Below, piece after piece: positions 20,556 through 30,557 of a stretch of 64,000 bases of DNA. Within the stretch, counting starts at the first letter, position 1. Each line of letters begins with the position of its first letter. Origin of the DNA: Globisporangium splendens (Eukaryota; Oomycota; Peronosporomycetes; Pythiales; Pythiaceae); NCBI GenBank assembly GCA_006386115.1, contig VFIW01000025.1:372001-436000 (forward strand). Direction: 5' to 3'. The notes below the pieces were generated by a model. It saw only the letters and a list, made by a program, of their open reading frames with translations, was not told the origin of the DNA and searched no databases. The position numbers and the translations under genes were made by a program.

Positions 20556-21210
20556 TTAGAGCGCGTAGATGGCCACGGCTCCAATCAACGCGGTCACCGC
20601 ACTGAAGAACGACACGGCGTTTGTAGCCGACACGCCAGCCGCCGATGTCAAGGTCGAAGTCGACGACGAGGAGGTCGAGGAGGCCGACGAGGTCGAACTC
20701 GAGTAGTACTTGGTGAAGTTGCCGTAGCATGTGTCCGAGTTGATGGTGCTCGCAGGGATGGAGCTGTTTTGGGTTGCGGTGCCAGCAACACACCAAGCTC
20801 CAGCATCCTCTTCTTCAGACAACCTATCTGTGACCTGCAACGCCAGCGCCTTGATTCCATTCCACAAAGTGCGCGTTTTCTTGTGTGTAGCACTGCTCGC
20901 GACGACAACGAGTGTCTTTTCCGGCGTCGTGACTGGAGACTTCGCCGTGACGACATTTTGCAGTGACAATAAATGCACTTCTGTGCCTAAAGCGCTGGCA
21001 TTTGCAGTTGGTTTACGTTATCGACAACGAGCCACGCGATTCACGATGATAATAGCGCCTACCTGAAGCAAACGTACACGACCAAGTCCTCCGTGGAGCA
21101 TGCCAAGCCTGTGTGTGGGTCCTTACCGCACGTTGTCGTGGAATCGTTTAAGGAAAGGGCTCCTGCAGCACACTGACTGGTGGAATAGCATACGCCGCCG
21201 ATCCATGCGA
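20556..21210 (-). CDS. Cys-rich, Ser/Thr-rich protein with GPI-anchor-like tail (N-terminus unresolved)
   Basis: Two exons on the minus strand. The upstream exon ends at 21063 (GGVCYSTSQCAAG to VVYVCF) and the 3' exon covers 20994-20556. Removing a 68-bp intron (21062-20995, donor GTAGGC, acceptor TGCCAG) joins VYVCF to a continuous frame reading SALGTEVHLLSLQ. The product has evenly spaced cysteines, then WNGIKALALQV, GAWCVAG and DTCYGNF, a Ser/Thr run after YYSSSTSS, and a hydrophobic end (FFSAVTALIGAVAIYAL) typical of GPI-anchored surface proteins. The start codon and signal peptide were not found: the frame above 21210 does not look secretory, so another intron or a frame error is likely. 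Family not recognised. Confidence 0.55.
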
Positions 21211-21770
21211 CGCGTCGCCGGGCAGCAGCGCGAGCCACAAGATAATGATAGATGGACCTGTGATCTGGGATTCTTATAACGATACCTCGTTCTCGGACTC
21301 GCGATCTACAGTAACTTCGTTCCTTTACTAGGCGAATCCTCATTACACTGAGACTCGTGGGCATTCTGCTGGGCATGGCCACGTTTTTCCTCACTTTACA
21401 AACAACAAGGAACTGTTTGAAAAGGGTACACACTGCGTGCCACTAGTTTTATGACGCTATATACAGGTGCAAAATGACCACACATGTAATTTCTTGTTCC
21501 AACACGGCAGACAGCAGGATAGGACGCGACAGAGGGCAAGTCCAATCGCATCTTTTGATACTTGAATTTAATAAGTAGAAAACGATTTTTTACTCAAATA
21601 GAACGTCTGAACTGGACAGAATTTGCCACAGCAAGTCGCTTGGAAGCAGTTGCGCACAGTAAACTCCCAACAATTCAGACAAGTTCTTGAAATTTTGCAT
21701 TCATTGCTCTTGCATTGTATTGCTTGCACAACTGGCAATTACATCGATTAGATCTGTCAAATTGGCAGTG
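21211..21770. other. Flanks of the Cys-rich gene and the FYVE-like gene
   Basis: Probably holds the missing 5' exon and promoter of the gene at 20556-21210. The rest shows no gene. Confidence 0.35.
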
Positions 21771-22996
21771 TCAAATGCCCGAGTCGTCTGACTCAGACCC
21801 ATTCACGATCGTCATGGCGCTCATTTCCGTCGCCTCAGCGACGCACTGAAGGCAGAACACGAGCGCTCTGTCGACCACGCCATGTGTCTGCGGGTCCACG
21901 ACCACTTTCTTCTCGCTATGGCATTTCCCACACACGATGCGTCGACAGCACTGACACACGGAAGCAGTTCGGCTCAAACCGCCGACAAGCTTGAGACCTC
22001 GCAGACACCCTTGGCAGTGCGTGGCCGTGGCCAATGTGCGCTTGGTGTATTGGAATCGCTCCCGTTCCTGCGAGAGCCACACGAGCTTCTTTGCGACTGC
22101 ACAGGAGACGACATTCGCGGAATTGAGCAGATTCTCGGCATAGATGAGTGTCGAGACGCTCTCGAGCGCGTTGGAGCCAGGGAGACACACGGCTTGACAA
22201 TAGATCTCGGTCGAGTGTGCATCGTGGACCCGCACGATGAAACAAAGCGACATGCTGAACCGGAGAATGTCAAAGTCTGGTGCGAGGTCCGGAGTCTTAC
22301 CTGGCAGCTCGATCGAGTGCATGATGTTGTACCCCGCCGTGATCTCGTTGGTTACGGGATCACGCACCACTCCAGAATTCTCGGCATAGACCACGTCGCG
22401 CATCTTCATGAACACTGGAAACTTCTTGAGCGACCAGCGCAATGCGAGAAAGCGGAACGGATCTTGCGCACTCGGCCGTCGGATCGTCGCCAGCATCTTG
22501 CAGTCGTGGTGCGCATCCTTCAGGTAATGACTTCGCAGCCGCCATGTCGCGTCGCTGTCCGACATGTTGCCGTACATGACATCCTCGAGCGTGCCAGGGA
22601 CGACCCCGCTGACCACGACAAGAGGCGGTGTCTTCCGCTTGCGCTCTTCAAGCACAACGGTTTGGACCATGTCGTCACTGCTACTGCTGCTGGAAATGTG
22701 GCTCTCGCTGTTCTTGCACATATGTCTGCCGTCTCGTGGAACAGGTGCTCGTTGACGCTCGTCCCTGGAAAACGGCGACGTCGGGTGCGGTACGCGCGCA
22801 GCTCGCCGCGGGTCTTGATGAGCTTCCACGTTTTCTTGGGAAACTGCCGGTTCTCCGCGAGGAATGCGTCAAACGCAGCGAGCGTGTCCAGCGCGATGCG
22901 GTCGACCTGCTCGCCGATCGAGGTCGCCTCCGCGGGCAAGAGCTCGAGCGTCGGCATCGCATCGCGCGGATTCGTTTTCGCCGTCGCGTGCTTCAT
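21771..22996 (-). CDS. START-FYVE-like lipid-binding protein with apparent frameshift
   Basis: About 408 residues if the two overlapping frames are one gene: an N-terminal frame from 22996 (MKHATAKTNPRDAMPTLELL) and a C-terminal frame ending 21771. They differ by 2 nt over the length, and the switch must lie near 22700-22790, where no intron signals are visible. The central part (KTWKLIKTRGELRAYR, VVSGVVPGTLEDVMYG, LPGKTPDLAPDFDI) resembles the START-like domain of oomycete FYVE/START proteins. The end has paired cysteines (CQGC, CQCC, CGKC, CLQC) like a FYVE zinc finger, but without the RRHHCR signature. These proteins are thought to bind membrane lipids. The shift may be a sequencing error, an unusual intron or gene decay. 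An initiator-like TTTCACTC lies just upstream. Confidence 0.7.
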
Positions 22997-24719
22997 CTGA
23001 GCTGGTTGTTCACTGGTTGGCTGATTGAGTGAAACTGACCAATTGAAAGTGTGGATGGACGGATGCGCAGAAACAAATATCGACAGTCAGACGGATGGAA
23101 GGATGCACGGTTCGCGTGGTCGCTCGCGATGCAGCGACGCGACGTGCCGTCGAAGCGCCATCTCAGCAACGTGGCGTCCACAACGCGACGCTTTTGGCCA
23201 TTTGTGGCTGTACTAACTCGTCGCAGAGTGATGGTCGTGTCAACAAACTGCAACGCGTGACCAGATATGTGGTTCAAGCTTGTTGTTTTTCGGGGGACGG
23301 GGTACAATTAAAAAGTTGTTTGTGTTTGTGATGCGAATAAAAAGGGTTGATGGCGTTCACTTCTAAATGCGAGAGTTAAATGAACCATTTATTAGGGGTG
23401 GGAGTCTAGAAGGTGCTGAGGCGTTAGGGGTGTGAAGGACAAGAATTAGCATTGAGGGTGCGGTAATTTCTATCATGGGAAAGTGATTGTTGGGTGATCA
23501 AAATGATTCGTGTAATTACTGTGACAGCCACACAGATCGCCAATAATTACCATGACGAACGCACAAGTCAGCCAGCCTGAACGGTAGCCAGACATCTCCA
23601 GAGTTCGTAATGCAGCTTGCGAGAATGATCAGCCGCAAGAATGCTGCGCTTATGCCTATGCAGAAAGATGGCACGCTGCAAACGCCTTCGCCTTGCATTG
23701 TCCTTCTTAAAGGTAGAGCTCATTGCAGACACTGTACAGCGAGCGTGGCCAAGCATTAATTTGGTGATGAGGGTGTCAATCTGCACTATCGACAGTGTCC
23801 TTGAGCTTGCCCAGCGACACACTTTTCGACCGTGAAGCGGAAGTGCATTGCGTCTTTCACAGCACTTGGAATATCCTTTGCTGCGTGGGACGTGGCCGTC
23901 TTCAAGGTGACTTGAGGATGTATTCTGATGCGTGTTCAGACGCGTTCCAAATGCCAAACGCGCATTCATGAGCAGCTTCTGGTCTCGTCCGGTCGAGCGA
24001 GACGAGAGGCTTCAAGAGAAAGAAACCTCTGCGTGGATATTGCGCTGAGTGGTTCCCAAGAGATCGGAAGGAATCCCGAGTGCAGCGCTGTTGTAAACGA
24101 ATGATCGAGTGAATTTGTGAGGTCAAAAACAGGAAAGAGAGAACCCAACGGTGGCATTCCAGGTGCAAATGGAGATGAGCTCCTCGCAAGAGAAAAGGCA
24201 ATCGGCCTTTCATAATAGGCTAAATGCACTCAATTCTATTTATCCTAAATAAATGTGGTCTGTATTATTCCGTTCGTATCATGTATCGACTTTACAAAGG
24301 CTATCCGACAATATAAAGGTGTGTCTACCTTGACCATAATCAAAGTTCACACCCCTTTCTCAGATTAAACATCTATATCCATTTCTACAATCATAACAAC
24401 TATACAAAAAAGCGTAATTCATAGATTTTCCATTCCATTAATTTAAACATCCACATCAAGCATCACAGCTCCCTGACCCTGCTGCATCGTGCCATGACCA
24501 CATGCTAGAACCGTGGCATTCTCATGACGCTGCCGCTGCTCCTGCAGCACTTTCGCGTCTGTGCGGGGATGCGCTGCGCGTAATTCCCTCACGCCCGCAA
24601 TCAGCGCGGGAACGGGGCGTCTCCCTCGTCCCTCCTTGCGTCAGAATCCATGTCCTGACACTTGCCGCACTCCGCGATTCGCCTGCGACCTCCTTCGTCT
24701 CAGCCTCACGTATCGGAAA
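22997..24719. other. Intergenic, no gene seen
   Basis: 1.7 kb with only short unsupported frames. Its left edge holds the promoter of the START-FYVE-like gene, its right edge that of the LURP-one gene. Confidence 0.45.
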
Positions 24720-25388
24720 ATGGGCGGTTCCTCGTCGAAAGAGCGCTTTCTGTCGGCGCCGCTGACGCCGCAGCGCAAGTTCCCGTTCATGGTGAACCAG
24801 CGCTTCTGCCAGTCGCGCACGACGACCATCGCGCTGAGCGACAACTTCTGGTTCAAGACCGGCGAAGAGGGCTACACGATCAAGGACGCGCTCTCGGGCA
24901 AGGAACTCTTTCGCGTGCGGCCGGCGATCGACGGCGTGGCCGCGGACCCCAAGACCAAGTGGCTCGTGGACGCGTACAACATCCCCGTGGCGCACATGCA
25001 CGAGACGTGGACGTACACCATGGCGTACAACATGCACGTGGGCAAGGAGACCGAGTACTACCTGACGCAGGCCGAGGTCAAGTTCATCCCGCTGCACCGC
25101 AACCCGCTCTACGCCGAGTACCAGAACCCCGAGACGGGCGAGAAGAGCCGCATCGGCGTCCACGGCGATTGGCGCCAGCGCACGGTGTTTATTTATATTG
25201 ACCGCGGCATGACGGGCGGCCGTCAGGGCATCGCCAAGGTGTACCGTCCCGAGGGCAAGCACGTGCCCTTCGGCAGCGGCGAGTACAACGTCGAGGTCGT
25301 CTCGGGCGCCGACGTGTCCTTCGTGATCATGGTCTGTGCTGCCATGGACGACGCGCTGCAGCAGTCCATCGACGACCCAAAGAAGTAA
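24720..25388 (+). CDS. LURP-one-related protein (Tubby C-terminal-like fold), intact
   Basis: 222 residues starting at MGGSSSKERFL; the open frame extends 53 codons upstream, but this ATG matches the start of the paralogue at 3442 and the usual family length. The whole LURP-one-related domain is present: VNQRFCQSRTTTIALS, FRVRPAIDGVAADPKTKW, VAHMHETWTYTMAYN, RNPLYAEYQNPETGEKSR, IYIDRGMTGGRQGIAKVYR and SGADVSFVIMVCAAMDD. Plant relatives affect defence; oomycetes carry many copies of unknown role. The MGGSSS start could be N-myristoylated, which is inference. It converges on the PLAC8-like gene at 26245. Confidence 0.85.
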   Translation: MGGSSSKERFLSAPLTPQRKFPFMVNQRFCQSRTTTIALSDNFWFKTGEEGYTIKDALSGKELFRVRPAIDGVAADPKTKWLVDAYNIPVAHMHETWTYTMAYNMHVGKETEYYLTQAEVKFIPLHRNPLYAEYQNPETGEKSRIGVHGDWRQRTVFIYIDRGMTGGRQGIAKVYRPEGKHVPFGSGEYNVEVVSGADVSFVIMVCAAMDDALQQSIDDPKK

Positions 25389-26244
25389 AAGCTGAAAAAG
25401 GAGCACGCGCTTGGATTGAGAAAAAAAGGTATATATGTATGTATAAACAGCAAATGGGATGGCAATTTTTTGTGACGCTGTAGGCTCTTCCTCATATGCC
25501 AGGGACTCGTAGTTGGTGCGTTTATATGGTTCTTGAGAGCGACAAGAAATCGTGTACCAGGACCAGGCACGGTGCTCGTTTCTGCTCTTTTGTTCTGTTG
25601 GTAGTGTCCTGCAGCGTCTGAGAACTTTGTGCTTGGCATGATCTAGGTGCCTTGGCGAGTGGCGAAATAAAACGCGGTTCAGGTCTGCTTGCGCGTCTTG
25701 TCATTGTGCACTGCTTTGACGATGTCTGCGAGGATCATGAGCCTAGCGATCAAGAGAGTAAATGGCGTGAGGTCCAGAGATGTAAATTTACTCGACCACA
25801 GGCGTGCGTCCATTCAACGTTTGCAGAGAGCGTCGAGAACCCGCTTATTAGTTAATAGTTTTAGTGTATGAAAAGCTCATTTTTTTCTGGATGTTGTCAT
25901 ATTTGACACTGGGAATACGTGAGCCAGTTTGAGTGAAGGCTCCCAGTTTTTTTCTCGATCATCAAAATCTCCACGCCTTTTGGGTCGCCAACGTTGCATG
26001 TAGCCGACATTTCATGTGTGCTCGTCAATTTCTGGTGATCCGAATTGCCCCCCAACGTACTTCAACCGTAGGTTGAGAAAGGCAAAGTGGCTTAGAGGGA
26101 TCCTGCGGTCAAGCGCTTACAGTCGCTCCAGGACTTTGACACCAAGTTGACTGAAAAGCGTCACAAGCAGTGATTTACTTGCTTTTATCCAAGAACTCGA
26201 GACTCAGCGACCCAAATTCTCCATCGCTGGGTGGACACATGCGC
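25389..26244. other. Intergenic, convergent gene ends
   Basis: No gene seen. The 3' flanks of the LURP-one and PLAC8-like genes. Confidence 0.4.
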
Positions 26245-26850
26245 TTATTGGGTGTACTCTGGGAGCGTATCCACTTGTTCAAGGAGCTTGGCGTTGTCGC
26301 ATTGCAGATGGCGCGCCATTTGGCGGATCACGCGTCTCGGGTGCCAGGTCACAGCGCTGCGGTCGTCGCTCTTGTCGCCCGGGATGTCGAACGCGGCGCG
26401 GATCGCCATGCGCGTTGACACAATGCGCGCTTTGACGATCTCCGTGAGGATCATGATCAGAAACGAGAGCCCGACGATGAGGAGAATCAACGGCGTGAGC
26501 GGCAGCACCATCCAGAGGTACTCGATTGTGACCGCAAAGCCGATCATCGTGAGCAAGTGCAGCGCCGAAAACACTGCGTAGAACGCCATGGACGACCCGT
26601 ACGACGCGATCGCCATGCGGCTCTCGATCTGCGCCATCGCAAAGCACGGGAAGGTGTACTTGCACTCCTGCGCGTCGCCGCATCGGTCCTCGGGGGATTT
26701 CAGAGGGTGCGACCACGCGAAGAGCACGATTCCGTTGCAGTCTCGGCACGGAGATGTCGACGATTCCTCGACACACACGCCGCTGTCGATGGTGACAACC
26801 GCATGGCTGACGTCGTGAATCGCATGGAAACTCGTCTCAGGGTTGCTCAT
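26245..26850 (-). CDS. PLAC8-like two-pass membrane protein, diverged paralogue
   Basis: 201 residues from MSNPETSFHA; an ATG at 26901 is in frame, but a TCATTCC initiator-like motif lies between the two, and 201 residues fits the 197-residue paralogues. WSHPL...RCGDAQECKYTFPCFAMAQIESRM (residues 47-79) matches the cysteine block of the palindrome genes. Hydrophobic segments cover about 88-107 and 113-137, then the shared basic end PRRVIRQMARHLQCDNA..LEQVDTLPEY. It sits tail-to-tail with the intact LURP-one gene, so the same two families are neighbours here and in the palindrome. Confidence 0.7.
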   Translation of the reverse strand: MSNPETSFHAIHDVSHAVVTIDSGVCVEESSTSPCRDCNGIVLFAWSHPLKSPEDRCGDAQECKYTFPCFAMAQIESRMAIASYGSSMAFYAVFSALHLLTMIGFAVTIEYLWMVLPLTPLILLIVGLSFLIMILTEIVKARIVSTRMAIRAAFDIPGDKSDDRSAVTWHPRRVIRQMARHLQCDNAKLLEQVDTLPEYTQ

Positions 26851-27079
26851 TACGCCGTGATTCTCGCAATGACTCGCTGTGGAATGAAACAAAGAACCCA
26901 TCGAAACGAACGCGGTGCTGTGAATGCAATCTCGTGAGAGCGGCGCTTGTTTGCCTTCGTTGAAGCCTGGGATATTGGGTACAAACCTTGCACCTAGTAT
27001 CCAACAAAGCCTTCAGAATGGTGTCCAATGCCTGAAGCTCTCGTTGGACACTTGATTTTTCAATACAAAGTGTGTGTTA

Positions 27080-27424
27080 CTAAATGCTTTGTAAGCTGTG
27101 AGTTGGAGGCGCGCGATGCGAACGAGAAGGAACCGCAGCATAGGGTCTTTCTAATGCAGCGTGAGCCAAAGCCACCTTCCATGACAAGCTCCTCGCCATG
27201 CAGAGTACGATAGTCAAAATGCTCTGCGTACCCTTTCTCACCATGCTGAGAGGATAACATGATGAAAAAAGCCATGCGTTTGCCCACGCGACCGTCATGC
27301 GGCTTTCAACTTTCGTAACAAACTCAAGTGCAGGCATAGCTGTAATAGCAGTTTTGGGTGTCACCGCTGAGGAGAGTGCTCTAAAACAATGCGGCCGCGT
27401 GGAGAAGATGATACCGTCTTTCAA
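27080..27424 (-). pseudogene. Possible PLAC8-like gene remnant
   Basis: The frame contains ALEFVTKVESRMTVAWANAW followed by a hydrophobic run, which lines up with CFAMAQIESRMAIASYGS of the neighbouring gene at 26245-26850. The cysteines and the C-terminal TLPEY signature were not found. It lies directly upstream in the same orientation, as expected of a decayed tandem copy. Weak evidence. Confidence 0.3.
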
Positions 27425-29446
27425 CCCTTCGCATTGAGAGAATTTGGTAGATGGCTACAGCCTATCTCGAAAGCGACCAGATACAACTTGCTACGCATGC
27501 GAGACTGTTGTATGATCTATCGTCGAAGAACCAAATCATGGACGACTGAATGGCTGAGGATCCAAGAGCGGGCACTTATTGTCTTGCTCCCCCTCCTTTG
27601 CCACCGTGTCGACCTCACTGCGCAGCCATTACAATCCATTCTGCCGAATATCTCAGTTGAATTTGGAGCACGGCACAAGTGCGCTCGTAATATTTTCACT
27701 GCGTTCTCCCCCGCGATCTGACACCCACGTCGACTCTGGCGATATTCAGCACATCTGCAACCACCACCAAGTACCGGGCATCATAGCCTTTATCACCCGC
27801 TTTGAACCAGAATTCTCGCCCAGAGATACATTTCCACACCCAGGGTGGTCTCAGTCTCCAGTTACAGCCAGCAACTCCCGCTTTCCAAGCATCTCCGACT
27901 AAGATTTGAATGAGCCCATTGCCTCACTGTCTCACGCGGATCTGGACCCGCATCCGCTCTGGCGATATCACAACAGCAAGTTCACTTCATAGAGTTCAGA
28001 CCGATGTGGTGACAATCATGAACGATTCGCCAATGCAGCACTCCGGTCAGCTCGGCACGTGCATCTTTGCGGATCTATTCGTATCACTGCGAAGCAATGC
28101 GGTCTGCGGCAAAAGATTGAGCTCAGGAGCACTGCAGCCACCCATTACCGAAGAAAAAGATTCGGTTGAAGTTCAGTTCGTGCGCCACTGGTACCAGTTG
28201 TATGGGTACACCTGCCACTGTACCACCTTTTCTGTGGATTCTGGCAAACATGATTCCTGCTGTGTTTGACTGTGCTGCAAACTCCAAATATCTAAACTCA
28301 GGCGATATTGTTGGATTGTAAGAGCTGGTTTTTGCCTGAATTGATGCTTGCAGTTTTTGCGAACTTTTTGGTGTGCAGAAAAAGCGGAATGATGGCGACT
28401 GTGAACGCTTTCTTTTGTGAAAATGGTGTGTTGTTGTTGCATGTCGTGGCTTCGTTAGTGACGAGTGCTTATTCACACTCCACAACGAGTGCTATAATGA
28501 CTTGCTGATGGTGTACAGCGGAATGGAAGCGCCTTTGCGACACGCTCCAGATCCTGGATATGCAAAATGCAAGTTTGCTGTGCGAAAGAGCAGTATGCAC
28601 ATCGGCTGCCTCAGTCTAAGAAATCGTCGATGGGATTGAAGTGCAAAGATGGTTGCTTTGTTCAGCATGGACCATCAGTCGGACTATTTTTGATGTGTGG
28701 GGATTTCTTGTGAACCATCACTCTCGAAGCTGCTCCTCCTTGGTGAGCTTTTTGGTTTGCTTGGCGCGTCGTCCCTCCTCCTTTTTTCTTTTTCTCTGTT
28801 TCCTCTACAAACGATTGGCGCGGACACTCTCTGACGCACCTCTTTCAGAAAACAACCCAAGGCACCGGTTTTGTTCCATATGCGTTGTGCCTTTGTGCTT
28901 CTTTTTAATTGTGTGCATATTCTCGGTTGCACGAGTTGCCTGAAACCACCAGCTATTCTACAAAATCGTGCGGTTGTAAAAATAACCCGACATGGGTAGT
29001 TTCGCCGTCTATTTGCGTACACTTTTTATATCCCACCAGGACTCGAGCGCACACCTCACTGACGCACTTGAGCAACGCACTCGGTCCGGCTATCCTCGAC
29101 TCTCTATAAAGAATAAAGACAACGCACATCAACCGGCTTGTTTGCACGCAGGACAGGCATAAGACAGGTTTGTCATACGATAGAAGCAATGGGGCAAGTG
29201 ATTATGGATCGGAGAAAACGTGGGGTGCCGCCACGCCGAATAAATAATAAACACACGAGGGTTTTGCGTAATTATATATAGAGAGAAGAGTGTGTGCAGC
29301 GCAAAAGAAAAGAACAAAGACATCAGCTGCAGGTTGAAAATTTCCGCCCCCTTCTTTGGTCAACTGCATCAATCAGCCATAACCGCCTCCGCCCCGTATA
29401 AAACACCTTGGACGCCATCGTGACCAACACTCCCGTTTACGCCACT
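27425..29446. other. Intergenic, no gene seen
   Basis: 2 kb without convincing coding sequence. TCTGGCGATAT recurs with loosely similar flanks near 27740 and 27960, suggesting an old degenerate duplication. Confidence 0.4.
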
Positions 29447-29465
29447 TTCGCATTTCATCTTCTCC
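29447..29465 (+). promoter_or_regulatory. Inr/FPR-like element of the 14-3-3 gene
   Basis: TTCGCATTTCATCTTCTCC resembles oomycete start-site elements (CATTTCATCTTC). It lies 240 nt before the ATG in a pyrimidine-rich leader. Confidence 0.5.
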
Positions 29466-29702
29466 TTTCACCCCTTCCCTTCCTCCTGTATAAAACTATA
29501 CTTTAATTTGGCTGAGAATAAAAAGCGTCGGTCGTTGAAGCCGTGTGGAAATAAAACCGCGGTGGTTTTTCTTTTCCTTTCTTTTCCTTTCTTTTCTTCG
29601 TTGTGGAAAAGGGGGGAGCAGAGCATCCTGAGCCGCCCATATTTCTTTTTGCCGCCAACTCCGCAAGCATCCCCCTTTTCTTCTTCTCCCAGCCTCAGCA
29701 TA

Positions 29703-30557
29703 ATGGACCGCGACTCGCTTGTCTTCCTCGCCAAGTTGGCCGAACAGGCCGAGCGGTACGCTCTCTCTTTCTCTCTCTCTCTCGTTCTCTTTCTCTATGT
29801 ATGTATGTGTGTGTGTGTGTATGCGGGTGTGCTGACGACGCTTTGTGTGCATCTTGATAGTTATGACGAAATGGTGGACCACATGAAGGCGGTGGCCAAC
29901 AACCACAACGTCGAGTTGACGGTGGAGGAGCGCAACCTGCTGTCGGTGGCGTACAAGAACGTGATCGGCTCGCGCCGCGCGTCGTGGCGTGTGATCTCGT
30001 CGATCGAGAACAAGGGCGACAGCGAGCGCAGCGAGCACATCAAGTCGTACCGCCAGAAGATCGAGGGCGAACTCGTGGACATCTGTAACGACATTTTGAC
30101 GATCATCGAGAACAACCTGATCCCGAACTCGTCGTCGGAGGAAGGCAAGGTCTTCTACTACAAGATGAAGGGTGACTACCACCGTTACTTGGCCGAGTTC
30201 CAGGTCGACGACGAACGCAAGGAGTCGTCGGACAAGGCGCTGGAGGCGTACAAGCAGGCGTCGACCATTGCTATGGCCGAGCTTCCGCCAACGCACCCGA
30301 TCCGCCTCGGCTTGGCGTTGAACTTCTCGGTGTTCTACTACGAGATCCTGAACTCTCCGGACCGTGCGTGCAACCTGGCCAAGCAGGCGTTCGATGACGC
30401 TATCGCCGAGTTGGACACGCTGTCGGAGGAGTCGTACAAGGACTCGACGCTCATCATGCAGCTGCTGCGCGACAACTTGACGTTGTGGACGTCGGACCAG
30501 GAGCCGGACAACGTTGATGCCAACCAGGGCGACATGAACGTGCAGGACGTCGAATAA
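29703..30557 (+). CDS. 14-3-3 protein
   Basis: Two exons, 29703-29755 and 29861-30557, give 249 residues. The 105-bp intron (GTACGC...CTTGATAG) happens to be open in frame and contains CT and TG microsatellites; removing it joins AEQAER to YDEMVDHMK, the expected 14-3-3 sequence. Family landmarks: [89 protein letters not shown], and a variable acidic end. It binds phosphoserine/phosphothreonine motifs in client proteins as a dimer in the cytosol. Conserved housekeeping gene of normal length. Confidence 0.97.
   Translation: MDRDSLVFLAKLAEQAERYALSFSLSLVLFLYVCMCVCVYAGVLTTLCVHLDSYDEMVDHMKAVANNHNVELTVEERNLLSVAYKNVIGSRRASWRVISSIENKGDSERSEHIKSYRQKIEGELVDICNDILTIIENNLIPNSSSEEGKVFYYKMKGDYHRYLAEFQVDDERKESSDKALEAYKQASTIAMAELPPTHPIRLGLALNFSVFYYEILNSPDRACNLAKQAFDDAIAELDTLSEESYKDSTLIMQLLRDNLTLWTSDQEPDNVDANQGDMNVQDVE

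Noticed and set aside
29756..29860. Hydrophobic insert in 14-3-3 (in-frame reading of this segment)
   Set aside because: It has GT-AG ends and microsatellite composition, and its removal restores the conserved 14-3-3 sequence, so it is an intron.
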